The notes below the pieces were generated by a model. It searched no databases. It saw only the letters and a list, made by a program, of their open reading frames with translations, and was not told where the DNA came from. This document shows positions 54,384-64,000 of a stretch of 64,000 nucleotides of DNA, in pieces. Position numbers and translations under genes: made by a program. Position 1 is the stretch's first letter. Each line of letters begins with the position of its first letter. Source of the stretch: Agromyces cerinus. GTDB lineage: Bacteria; Actinomycetota; Actinomycetes; Actinomycetales; Microbacteriaceae. The stretch lies in assembly GCF_016907835.1 (NCBI RefSeq), contig NZ_JAFBCT010000001.1, positions 3,038,001 through 3,102,000 of the forward strand, read 5' to 3'.

Positions 54384-54408
54384 ATTAGCAAGGCTAATTT
54401 GTTACACT
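54384..54408 (+). promoter_or_regulatory. MarR operator and -10 of a leaderless promoter
   Basis: ATTAGC and GCTAAT are perfect 6-bp arms around AAG (54384-54398). TACACT at 54403-54408 is a good -10 only eight bases before the ATG, so the MarR mRNA is probably leaderless and the operator overlaps the promoter core. Confidence 0.7.
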
Positions 54409-54415
54409 AAGCAAT

Positions 54416-54913
54416 ATGACGGATGTCGCGCGCCCTGCTCCTGCCGCTCGTTCGACGCCTGCAGCGCCGACCCGAGCACCGGCCGCACGTCGCCGAACCC
54501 TCGCCGAGCAGAGCACCGAACTGCGCATCGCGATCATGCGCCTCTCCCGCCGGCTCAGGCAGGAGCGCACCGAGACCGAGCTCAGCGGCTCGCAGTTCTC
54601 GACCCTCGGCTGGATCTCGACCGAGGGCCCGCTCACCATCGGCCGGCTCGCCGAGCTCGAGCGGGTCACCGCGCCGTCGATGAACCGCACGGTGAACTGC
54701 CTCGTCGACGCGGGCTACGCCACCCGTACCGCGTCGCCCGATGACGGGCGCAAGGTCATCGTCTCCGCCACCGAGGCAGGCGAGACGATCGTGCTCGAGA
54801 CCCGCCGACGCCGCGACGCCTGGCTCGCCAAGCGCTTCGCCGCACTCACCCCCGCCGAACGCGAGACGCTCGCCGAGGCCACGACCATCCTCAGGAGGCT
54901 CACCGACCAGTGA
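54416..54913 (+). CDS. MarR-family regulator
   Basis: A 165-residue MarR protein. The winged helix (about 60-115) includes LTIGRLAELERVTAPSMNRTV and the wing TASPDDGRKVIVSATEAGE. An Ala/Pro-rich head of about 30 residues precedes it. The ATG at 54416 lacks a ribosome site and lies just after a -10 hexamer, so a leaderless transcript is likely. Its stop overlaps the MFS start by GTGA. The MarR-MFS pair suggests ligand-induced efflux of a toxic small molecule, with autorepression through the palindrome at 54384-54398. Confidence 0.9.
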   Translation: MTDVARPAPAARSTPAAPTRAPAARRRTLAEQSTELRIAIMRLSRRLRQERTETELSGSQFSTLGWISTEGPLTIGRLAELERVTAPSMNRTVNCLVDAGYATRTASPDDGRKVIVSATEAGETIVLETRRRRDAWLAKRFAALTPAERETLAEATTILRRLTDQ

Positions 54914-56427
54914 GTGCAATGTTCAGATCCCTCGCCCACCGCAACTATCGAATCTGGTTCATCGGCGCCCTCGTCTCGAACGTCGGCGCCTGGATGCAGG
55001 CCACCGCCCAGAACTGGGTGGTGCTCACCGAACTCACCGACAACGACGCCTTCGCCGTCGGCATCACCATGGCCCTGCAGTTCGCGCCGCAGCTGCTGCT
55101 CGTGCCGATCACCGGCCTCATCGCCGATCGCTTCGACCGCCGCAAGATCCTCATGGTCACGCAGACCCTGCTCATGCTGCTCGGGCTCGCGCTCGGCCTC
55201 CTGCTCGTCTTCGGCCACGCCGAACTCTGGCACCTCTACCTCTTCGCGCTCGCCCTCGGTCTCGTGAATGCGATCGACAACCCCGCGCGCCAGACGTTCG
55301 TCTCCGACCTCGTCTCGAACTCCGACATGTCGAACGCGGTCGCCCTGAACTCGGCGTCGTTCAACACCGCTCGCATGATCGGCCCCGCCGTCGCGGGCTT
55401 CCTCATCGTGCTGGTCGGCTCGGGCTGGGTCTTCATCATCAACGCCTTCACCTTCCTCGCGGTGCTCGGCGCGCTCGCGATGCTGAAGGGCAGGCAGCTG
55501 AAGCGCTCTCCACGTGCGCCCCGCGCCAAGGGCCAGTTCGTCGCCGGCTTCCGCTACGTCGCGGGCCGGCCCGACCTCGTCGTCGTCTTCGTCATGGTGT
55601 TCCTCATCGGCGCGTTCGGCATGAACTTCCCGATCTTCTCGTCGACGATGGCCGTCGAGTTCGGCCGCGGCGCCGGCGAGTACGGGCTCCTCTCGTCGAT
55701 CCTCGCGATCGGCTCGCTGACCGGGGCGCTCCTCGCCGCGCGACGCGAGCGGGCGCGCATCCGCGTGGTCATCCTCGCCTGCGCGTTCCTGGGCTTCGCG
55801 ACGCTCACCGCCGCCCTCATGCCGACGTACTGGACCTTCGCCGCCTCGACGATCCTCATCGGGCTCGGCGCGGTGACGATCCTCACGACGGCGAACGGCT
55901 ACGTGCAGACCACGACCGAGCCCGAGCTGCGCGGCCGGGTGATGGCGCTGTACATGGCGATCCTCGCGGGCGGCACCCCCATCGGCGCCCCGATCGTCGG
56001 CGCCGTCGCCGACGGCATGGGTCCGCGCTGGGCGCTCGGGCTCGCGGCCGTCGCCGCGATGGTCGCGGCGCTCATCGGCCTCGGCTGGCTCGTCATGTCA
56101 CGGGGAATGCGGCTGGCGCGGCATCCGCGGTACGCATGGCGCCCGACGGTGCAATTCTCGGATGCCCCGACCGCGGCCATCGCGGCCGTGACCACGCAGG
56201 CCGTGCCGACCATCGGGGTCGATCAGCTCGAGCGCGAGATCGAGCGGGAGTTCGGCCGGGATCGCGACGCCGAGCGCGAGCGCAGGATCGACCGCGACCG
56301 TGAGCGCGCGTCGGAGCGCGAGCGCGAGCTCGTTCCGCGTGTGCCGAACGACCGGCTCGTGCCCGCCGACTTCTCCGAAGAGGTGGCGCTCACCTCGCCG
56401 ATCCGCCTGCCGAAGCCGCGCACCTAG
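54910..56427 (+). CDS. MFS transporter with charged C-terminal tail
   Basis: A 505-residue major facilitator protein of the MFS_3 (EntS-like) kind, with about 12 helices up to residue 400. The N-terminus has FRSLAHRNYRIWFIGALVSN and the loop GLIADRFDRRKILMVTQ (motif A). After the last helix there is a tail of about 105 residues, very rich in Arg and Glu (repeated RDRE/RERE, about 445-475), probably a helical or coiled cytoplasmic extension. GTG at 54910 is coupled to the MarR gene by GTGA; ATG at 54919 is an alternative. It is expected to export a drug or metabolite under MarR control. Confidence 0.88.
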   Translation: MSAMFRSLAHRNYRIWFIGALVSNVGAWMQATAQNWVVLTELTDNDAFAVGITMALQFAPQLLLVPITGLIADRFDRRKILMVTQTLLMLLGLALGLLLVFGHAELWHLYLFALALGLVNAIDNPARQTFVSDLVSNSDMSNAVALNSASFNTARMIGPAVAGFLIVLVGSGWVFIINAFTFLAVLGALAMLKGRQLKRSPRAPRAKGQFVAGFRYVAGRPDLVVVFVMVFLIGAFGMNFPIFSSTMAVEFGRGAGEYGLLSSILAIGSLTGALLAARRERARIRVVILACAFLGFATLTAALMPTYWTFAASTILIGLGAVTILTTANGYVQTTTEPELRGRVMALYMAILAGGTPIGAPIVGAVADGMGPRWALGLAAVAAMVAALIGLGWLVMSRGMRLARHPRYAWRPTVQFSDAPTAAIAAVTTQAVPTIGVDQLEREIEREFGRDRDAERERRIDRDRERASERERELVPRVPNDRLVPADFSEEVALTSPIRLPKPRT

Positions 56428-56496
56428 CCCCGATCCCGGCGCTGCTCCCCCGCTCCCGCTCCCGGGCGCCACTCCACGCGGGGTGCCGTCGAGATG

Positions 56497-56540
56497 ACGC
56501 GTGTTGTCGGTACCCGCGGCCGCGAACCGACAACATGCGT
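56497..56540. repeat. Large imperfect palindrome between convergent genes
   Basis: ACGCGTGTTGTCGGT (56497-56511) pairs with ACCGACAACATGCGT (56526-56540) with one mismatch, and the centre (CCGCGGCCGCG) is also self-complementary. The surrounding gap 56428-56640 has no gene. It can serve as a bidirectional terminator or be a REP-like element; only one copy is visible here. Confidence 0.7.
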
Positions 56541-56640
56541 CCTCTCGATGCAGGAGGGTGAGCGCGAGAGGGTGCGGGCGGGGCGCGAGGGCAGCGCGCG
56601 GTGCAAGAGCGCGGCGCGAGCGTCGCGCGAGCGCGACGGG

Positions 56641-59125
<2,485 letters not shown>

Positions 59126-59194
59126 CTCCCCAGCCTTTCCCACGCTCGTCGGCGAACTCTGCAGTGAAACGTACCATCGGCTCGTTTCGACGAC

Positions 59195-59254
59195 TTGACA
59201 TCGTTCCGCGGTCGCCGTAAATTGCTCACGTTCACCTGAATTAAAACGATTCAA
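59195..59254 (+). promoter_or_regulatory. Promoter and LacI-type operator of the rhamnose-type importer
   Basis: TTGACA (59195-59200), 17 bp and TAAATT (59218-59223) form a near-consensus promoter. TTAAAACGATTCAA at 59241-59254 is an imperfect palindrome with the CG centre typical of LacI operators, placed just after the predicted start. Confidence 0.75.
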
Positions 59255-59292
59255 CCACGCGGGGTCCGCCCCCGCAGTTTAGGTCCAGATCA

Positions 59293-60819
59293 ATGACGAT
59301 TCCCTCCGGCGCTCCCGAGCCCGCTCCGGCGCTCGAACTTCGCGACATCCAGAAGTCGTTCGGCTCCGTCGTAGCCCTGCGCTCCGGCACCATCGAGGTC
59401 GACGCCGGTTCGATCCACGCCCTCGTCGGCGAGAACGGCGCCGGCAAGTCCACCCTCGTGAAGATCGTCGCCGGCCTCTATCGCCGCGACGCCGGCGTGT
59501 TCCGCCTCGAGGGCGCCGACGTGGACTTCACCTCCACGGCCGACTCGAAGGCCGCGGGCATCGCCGTCATCTACCAGGAGCCGACCCTCTTCCCCGACCT
59601 CTCGGTCACCGAGAACGTCTTCATGGGCCGCCAGCCCGTCGGCCGGTTCGGCCGCATCGACCGCAAGGCCATGCGGGCGGAGGTCGACGGCCTCTTCCAG
59701 CGGCTCGGCGTGCGGATCGACCCCGAGCGTCCCGCCGACGGCCTCTCCATCGCCGACCAGCAGGTCATCGAGATCGCCAAGGCCATCTCGCTCGACGCCA
59801 AGGTGCTCATCATGGACGAGCCGACCGCTGCGCTCTCGGGCGTCGAGGTCGACCGTCTCTTCCAGATCGCACGGAGCCTCCGCGACGAGGGCCGGGCGCT
59901 CATCTTCATCTCCCACCGCTTCGACGAGGTCTTCGACCTCTGCGACACCGTCACCGTCATGCGCGACGGCGCCTACATCTCCACGAGCCGCATCTCCGAC
60001 ACGAACGTCGACGAGATCGTGCGACAGATGGTCGGCCGCGACGTCACCGATCTCTTCCCGAAGCAGGAGACCACGATCGGCGCACCGCTGCTCGAGGTCG
60101 AGGGCCTCACGAGCGCCGGCGTCTTCCACGACATCTCCCTCACCGTGCGCGCGGGCGAGATCGTCGGCCTCGCGGGCCTCGTCGGCGCAGGGCGCAGCGA
60201 GGTCGCCCGTGCGATCTTCGGCGTCGACCACTACCAGGCCGGCTCCGTGCGCCTGAACGGCAAGCCGGTGCCGGCGAAGAGCCCGACCGCCGCGATGCGC
60301 CTCGGCCTCGCCCTCGTTCCCGAGGACCGCCGCAAGCAGGGCCTCGTGCTCGATTCGAGCGTCTCGCGCAACACGACCCTCGCCATCCGCTCGCAGCTCG
60401 CGAAGTTCGGCATCATCACCTCGGGCTTCGAGAACCGCGCCGCCCGAGTCTGGGCGAGCCGACTCGAGGTCAAGACGAACGCGCTCAGCACGGTCGCGGG
60501 AACCCTCTCGGGCGGCAACCAGCAGAAGGTGGTGCTCGGCAAGTGGCTCGCGACCGAGCCCACCGTGCTCATCATCGACGAGCCGACCCGCGGCATCGAC
60601 GTCGGCACGAAGGCCGAGGTGCACCGCCTGCTCTCCGAACTCGCCGGGCAGGGCATGGGCATCCTCATGATCTCGTCCGAACTGCCCGAGGTGCTCGGCA
60701 TGGCCGACCGCGTGCTCGTGATGCGCGAGGGGCGCATCACGGCCAAGATCGACCGCGCCGACGCGACATCCGAGAACGTCATGTTCGCCGCGACCCACGC
60801 CGAGGAGCAGCACTCGTGA
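59293..60819 (+). CDS. Sugar ABC transporter ATPase with two nucleotide-binding domains (RbsA type)
   Basis: A 508-residue protein of two fused ABC domains. Domain 1 has Walker [10 protein letters not shown], a signature-like [14 protein letters not shown] and Walker [12 protein letters not shown]. Domain 2 has the degenerate Walker [10 protein letters not shown], which lacks the lysine as usual in this class, signature [14 protein letters not shown] and Walker [13 protein letters not shown]. It powers import through the two permeases that follow. The start at 59293 is the first good Met after the operator. It overlaps the next gene by GTGA. The RhaS-like binding protein suggests rhamnose or another deoxy-hexose. 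Confidence 0.95.
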   Translation: MTIPSGAPEPAPALELRDIQKSFGSVVALRSGTIEVDAGSIHALVGENGAGKSTLVKIVAGLYRRDAGVFRLEGADVDFTSTADSKAAGIAVIYQEPTLFPDLSVTENVFMGRQPVGRFGRIDRKAMRAEVDGLFQRLGVRIDPERPADGLSIADQQVIEIAKAISLDAKVLIMDEPTAALSGVEVDRLFQIARSLRDEGRALIFISHRFDEVFDLCDTVTVMRDGAYISTSRISDTNVDEIVRQMVGRDVTDLFPKQETTIGAPLLEVEGLTSAGVFHDISLTVRAGEIVGLAGLVGAGRSEVARAIFGVDHYQAGSVRLNGKPVPAKSPTAAMRLGLALVPEDRRKQGLVLDSSVSRNTTLAIRSQLAKFGIITSGFENRAARVWASRLEVKTNALSTVAGTLSGGNQQKVVLGKWLATEPTVLIIDEPTRGIDVGTKAEVHRLLSELAGQGMGILMISSELPEVLGMADRVLVMREGRITAKIDRADATSENVMFAATHAEEQHS

Positions 60820-61847
60820 GCACCGCGACCACCACCCCCACCCCCACTTCCAACGTGACGAGACGCCTCAGCGCGATCGGCAAGGCCCGTGAACTCGGGA
60901 TCCTGCTCGCCCTCGTCATCGTCGTCATCGCGGCGACCGCCGCGAACCCGAACTTCCTCTTCAGCGCAGACGGATGGCGGGACCTCCTGCTGACTCCGTC
61001 GATCCTCGTGCTCGTGGCGGTCGGGCAGGCGATCGTGCTCATCACCCGCAACGTCGACCTCTCGGTCGGCTCGGTGCTCGGCCTGACCGCCTACCTGACG
61101 GGCCGGCTGTTCATCGACCTTCCGGGCATCCCGATCATCGCGGTCTTCGTCATCGCGATCGCGTTCGGCGGCGTGCTCGGTCTCATCAACGGCGCCCTCG
61201 TCGCGTTCGCGAAGGTTCCGGCCATGGTCATCACGCTCGGCACGCTCTACGCATACCGCGGCATCAACGTGCTCTGGACCGGCAGCGACCGCATCAACGC
61301 CTCCGACCTGCCGAAGAGCTTCCTCGCGCTCGGCACCGAGCAGTTCCTGACGATCCCGATCCTCACGATCATCGCGCTCGTCGTGCTCATCATCGCCGGC
61401 TGGTACATGAAGAACACCCGCGGCGGCCGCGAGTTCTACGCGATCGGCTCCGACCCGGCCGCCGCCGAGCTCTACGGCCTCCGCGTCACGCGGCGCCTGC
61501 TCACCGCGTTCGTGCTCTCGGGCGCCCTCGCGGGTCTCGGCGGCGTGCTCTACGCGGCGCGCTACGGCACGATCAACTCGCAGGCCGGGTCGGGCTGGGA
61601 GCTCGACGCGGTGGGGGCCGCCGTCATCGGCGGCGTCGCGATCGTCGGCGGCGTCGGCTCGGTCTGGGGCGCCGCCATCGGCGCAGTGCTCCTGCTCACG
61701 ATCAACCGCGCCCTGCCGATCCTCGGCATCCCCGATTTCTGGCAGCGCGCCGTCGTCGGCGTGCTCATCATCGGCGCCATCGTGCTCGACCGCGTGCTCG
61801 CGGTGCGACAGAAACGCAAGCTCATCGAGGCAAGGGACGACAGCTGA
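60816..61847 (+). CDS. Sugar ABC transporter permease 1 (RbsC/RhaP type)
   Basis: A 343-residue BPD_transp_2 permease with about nine or ten membrane helices. Characteristic blocks are [42 protein letters not shown] and [24 protein letters not shown] at 60816 is coupled to the ATPase gene by GTGA, and its stop shares a base with the next ATG (TGATG). With the 61847-62911 protein it forms a heterodimeric channel, as in the RhaPQ rhamnose importer. Confidence 0.93.
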   Translation: MSTATTTPTPTSNVTRRLSAIGKARELGILLALVIVVIAATAANPNFLFSADGWRDLLLTPSILVLVAVGQAIVLITRNVDLSVGSVLGLTAYLTGRLFIDLPGIPIIAVFVIAIAFGGVLGLINGALVAFAKVPAMVITLGTLYAYRGINVLWTGSDRINASDLPKSFLALGTEQFLTIPILTIIALVVLIIAGWYMKNTRGGREFYAIGSDPAAAELYGLRVTRRLLTAFVLSGALAGLGGVLYAARYGTINSQAGSGWELDAVGAAVIGGVAIVGGVGSVWGAAIGAVLLLTINRALPILGIPDFWQRAVVGVLIIGAIVLDRVLAVRQKRKLIEARDDS

Positions 61848-62911
61848 TGTCGAGCATCACCCAGACCACGCCCGCTCCGGCATCCGTGCGGCAATACCGC
61901 GACTACGACCAGCCGCTGTGGAAGCGCGTGCTGCTGACCCGCGAGATGGCCATCATCGCGCTGCTCATCGTCGTCGTGATCGTCGCGTCGATGACGGTGC
62001 GCGGCTTCGGCCAGCCGATCACGCTGACCTACCTGATCCTCGACGTCACGCCGATCCTCCTCATCGCCCTGCCGATGACCCTCATCATGATCACCGGCGA
62101 GATCGACCTGTCGGTGGCGAGCATCGTCGGCCTCTCGAGCGTGATCACCGGTGTGCTCACCCACGGCGGCATGCCGTTCGAGATCGCGGCGCTCATCGCC
62201 CTCCTCGTCGGCGGCGTCGGCGGTGCGATCAACGGGTTCCTCGTCACGGTCGTCGGCCTGCCGTCGCTCGCCGTCACGATCGGCACGCTCGCGCTGTTCC
62301 GCGGTCTCGCGGTCGGACTCCTCGGCACCACCGCGGTCACCGACTTCCCCGAGTTCTGGACCGACCTCGCCAAGGCGAAGCTCGGGGCCACCGGCATCCC
62401 GCTCGTGATCATCCCGTTCCTCGTGCTGCTCGCGATCTTCGCGGTGGTGCTGCACTTCACCCCGTTCGGTCGCGGCATCTACGCGATCGGCCTCTCGAAG
62501 GAGACCGCCGCCTTCTCGGGCGTCGACGTGGGTCGCACGAAGTTCATCCTGTTCGTGCTCGCGGGCCTCGTCTCGGCGCTCGCCGGTATCTACTACACGC
62601 TGCGCTTCGGCAGCGCCCGCGGCGACAACGCGACCGGCATGGAACTGCAGGTCATCGCCGCCGTCGTGCTCGGCGGGGTCAGCGTGTTCGGCGGCCGCGG
62701 CGCGCTGCACGGCGTCATCGCCGGCGTGCTGCTCATCGGGGTGCTCGCGAGCGCGCTGCGCCTCGCCAACGTCACCTCCGACGTCATCAACATCATCACC
62801 GGGGCACTGCTCGTGATCTCGGTGGTGTCCTCGAGCTTCCTCGCCTGGCTGCGAACGCGGCGCCAGGCCCCGGGAGGGAAACCGCGCGTCGAGGTCTCCA
62901 CAGCAGGGTAA
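61847..62911 (+). CDS. Sugar ABC transporter permease 2 (RbsC/RhaQ type)
   Basis: A 354-residue permease of the same family, with [41 protein letters not shown] and [21 protein letters not shown], and a basic C-terminal tail. ATG at 61847 overlaps the preceding stop. A 65-bp gap separates it from the binding protein. Two different permeases rather than one support the rhamnose-type rather than the ribose-type layout. Confidence 0.93.
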   Translation: MSSITQTTPAPASVRQYRDYDQPLWKRVLLTREMAIIALLIVVVIVASMTVRGFGQPITLTYLILDVTPILLIALPMTLIMITGEIDLSVASIVGLSSVITGVLTHGGMPFEIAALIALLVGGVGGAINGFLVTVVGLPSLAVTIGTLALFRGLAVGLLGTTAVTDFPEFWTDLAKAKLGATGIPLVIIPFLVLLAIFAVVLHFTPFGRGIYAIGLSKETAAFSGVDVGRTKFILFVLAGLVSALAGIYYTLRFGSARGDNATGMELQVIAAVVLGGVSVFGGRGALHGVIAGVLLIGVLASALRLANVTSDVINIITGALLVISVVSSSFLAWLRTRRQAPGGKPRVEVSTAG

Positions 62912-62976
62912 CCAGACCGCACCACCGTCGATGCGACCAGGTCATCGACGCCATCCATATGAAGGGACGAACAACG

Positions 62977-64000
62977 ATGTTGTTTCACAAGAAGACCCGG
63001 GCAGCAGCCCTCGCCGCGCTCGCGGTGAGCGTCGCCCTCGTCGCGACCGGCTGCGCAGCCGGCGACTCCGGCTCCGGCTCCGACGGCGGGGAGGGCGACG
63101 GCGGCAACCTGTCGATCACCTTCCTGCCGAAGAACCTCGGTAACCCCTACTTCGACACGTCGAACGCGGGTGGCGAGGAGGCCATCGAGGAATTCGGCGG
63201 CACCTTCGCCGAGGTCGGTCCCGCCGAGGCCACGCCCGACGGCCAGGTCAGCTACATCAACACCCTCACCCAGCAGGGCGTCGGCGCGATCGCGGTCTCC
63301 GCGAACGACCCCAAGGCGATCTGCGACGCCCTCAACGAGGCGCGCGACGCCGGCGTCAAGGTCGTCACGTTCGACTCCGACACCAACGCCGACTGCCGCG
63401 ACCTGTTCGTGAACCAGGCCGACTCCGAGGGCATCGCCAAGGTGCAGGTCGACCTCATCGCCGAGCAGATCGGTGATGCGGGCGAGATCGCCGTGCTGTC
63501 GGCCTCGGCCAACGCCACGAACCAGAACGCCTGGATCGACCTGATGAAGGAGGAGCTCGCTGCGAACCACCCCGACATCGAGCTCGTCGAGGTCGTCTAC
63601 GGCGACGACGACGACCAGACGTCGTTCGACAAGACCGCGGCGCTGCTGCAGACCCACCCGAACCTCAAGGGCATCGTCTCGCCGACCACCGTCGGCATCG
63701 CGGCCGCTGCTCGCTACCTCCAGACCTCGGAGTACCAGGGCAAGGTCGCACTGACCGGCCTCGGCACCCCGAACCAGATGCGCGAGTACGTCGAGGACGG
63801 CACCGTCACGGCGTTCGCGCTGTGGAACCCGGCCGACCTCGGCTACCTGGCCGCGTTCGCATCGAAGGCGCTCATCGAGGGCGACATCACGGGCGCCGAG
63901 GGTGACACCTTCGACGCGGGCAAGCTCGGCGAGTACACCGTCGGCGCCGACGGCGTCGTGCTCCTCGGCGACCCCTACGTGTTCGACGCGGAGAACATCG
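62977..64000 (+). CDS. rhaS: RhaS-like sugar-binding lipoprotein (3' end outside window)
   Basis: 341 residues are visible before the window ends, with no stop. A lipoprotein signal (VATGC, Cys about 25) and an Asp/Gly/Ser-rich linker precede a periplasmic-binding-protein type I fold: ITFLPKNLGNPYFDTSNAGG, TLTQQGVGAIAVSANDPKAI, and GIVSPTTVGIAAAARYLQ. These match rhamnose-binding proteins of the RhaS type better than ribose binders. ATG at 62977 follows GAAGGGACG. Rhamnose is a common cell-wall sugar in this family, so scavenging is plausible. Catabolic genes, if present, lie beyond 64000. Confidence 0.88.
   Translation, partial: MLFHKKTRAAALAALAVSVALVATGCAAGDSGSGSDGGEGDGGNLSITFLPKNLGNPYFDTSNAGGEEAIEEFGGTFAEVGPAEATPDGQVSYINTLTQQGVGAIAVSANDPKAICDALNEARDAGVKVVTFDSDTNADCRDLFVNQADSEGIAKVQVDLIAEQIGDAGEIAVLSASANATNQNAWIDLMKEELAANHPDIELVEVVYGDDDDQTSFDKTAALLQTHPNLKGIVSPTTVGIAAAARYLQTSEYQGKVALTGLGTPNQMREYVEDGTVTAFALWNPADLGYLAAFASKALIEGDITGAEGDTFDAGKLGEYTVGADGVVLLGDPYVFDAENI

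Overview
The window comes from a high-GC Gram-positive actinobacterium, most probably a member of the Microbacteriaceae (Agromyces/Microbacterium type). The evidence is very high GC with strong third-position bias, frequent GTG starts, ATGA/GTGA gene couplings, LytR-CpsA-Psr paralogues, several LacI and ROK regulated sugar ABC systems, two-domain RbsA-type ATPases, and the recurring words CGGATGCCGC/GCGGCATCCG. The genus is an inference; no rRNA is present.

Region 1 (1-7300) has a FadR-type regulator followed by a reverse-strand beta-galactoside locus: ROK regulator, lipoprotein binding protein, two permeases, GH35 beta-galactosidase. Region 2 (7260-18570) is housekeeping: two tRNA-Ser genes interleaved with two LCP cell-wall transferases, a HAD phosphatase, serS, a diacylglycerol kinase-like gene, a membrane protein, pheA, a DUF445 protein and pgm. 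Region 3 (18580-23660) holds a secreted amidase-like protein, a YtrA-type GntR/DUF1648 pair with a clear operator, an MFS permease and a VanY-type carboxypeptidase. Region 4 (23750-29770) is a cellobiose-type (Ceb-like) operon: binding protein, two permeases, GH1 beta-glucosidase and LacI regulator, behind a consensus promoter with three GAGAGCGCTCTC operators. Region 5 (29797-37710) has an orphan DNA methyltransferase, an amidohydrolase/APC permease pair with a divergent TetR gene, a lipoate ligase with permuted domain order, a histidine phosphatase and a lipase-like hydrolase.

Region 6 (37743-54358) is the most interesting part. It appears to be a complete D-arabinan utilisation locus, aimed at the D-arabinofuranose polymer of mycobacterial and corynebacterial arabinogalactan and lipoarabinomannan. 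It encodes a surface lipoprotein of the DUF4185/GH183 family (endo-D-arabinanase family), a binding-protein ABC importer, a GH172 (DUF2961) and a GH116 protein without signal peptides, a FucI/AraA-type isomerase that could convert D-arabinose to D-ribulose, an FGGY kinase that could make D-ribulose 5-phosphate, and a LacI regulator. Four copies of one palindrome (consensus TGAAATCGATTTCA) sit in the promoters of the kinase-GH116-isomerase operon, the GH172 gene, the transporter operon and the GH183 gene, which ties the scattered genes into one regulon. An arginyl-tRNA synthetase gene lies inside the locus, and a deleted second copy of the GH172 gene survives as a 150-bp remnant at 48938-49087.

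Region 7 (54384-64000) has a MarR/MFS pair, glutamate dehydrogenase, and a LacI-controlled RbsA/RbsC-type importer whose binding protein resembles RhaS (rhamnose); that gene runs off the window. None of the three binding-protein systems with two MalF/G-type permeases (regions 1, 4, 6) carries its own ATPase, so a shared MsiK-type ATPase encoded elsewhere is expected.
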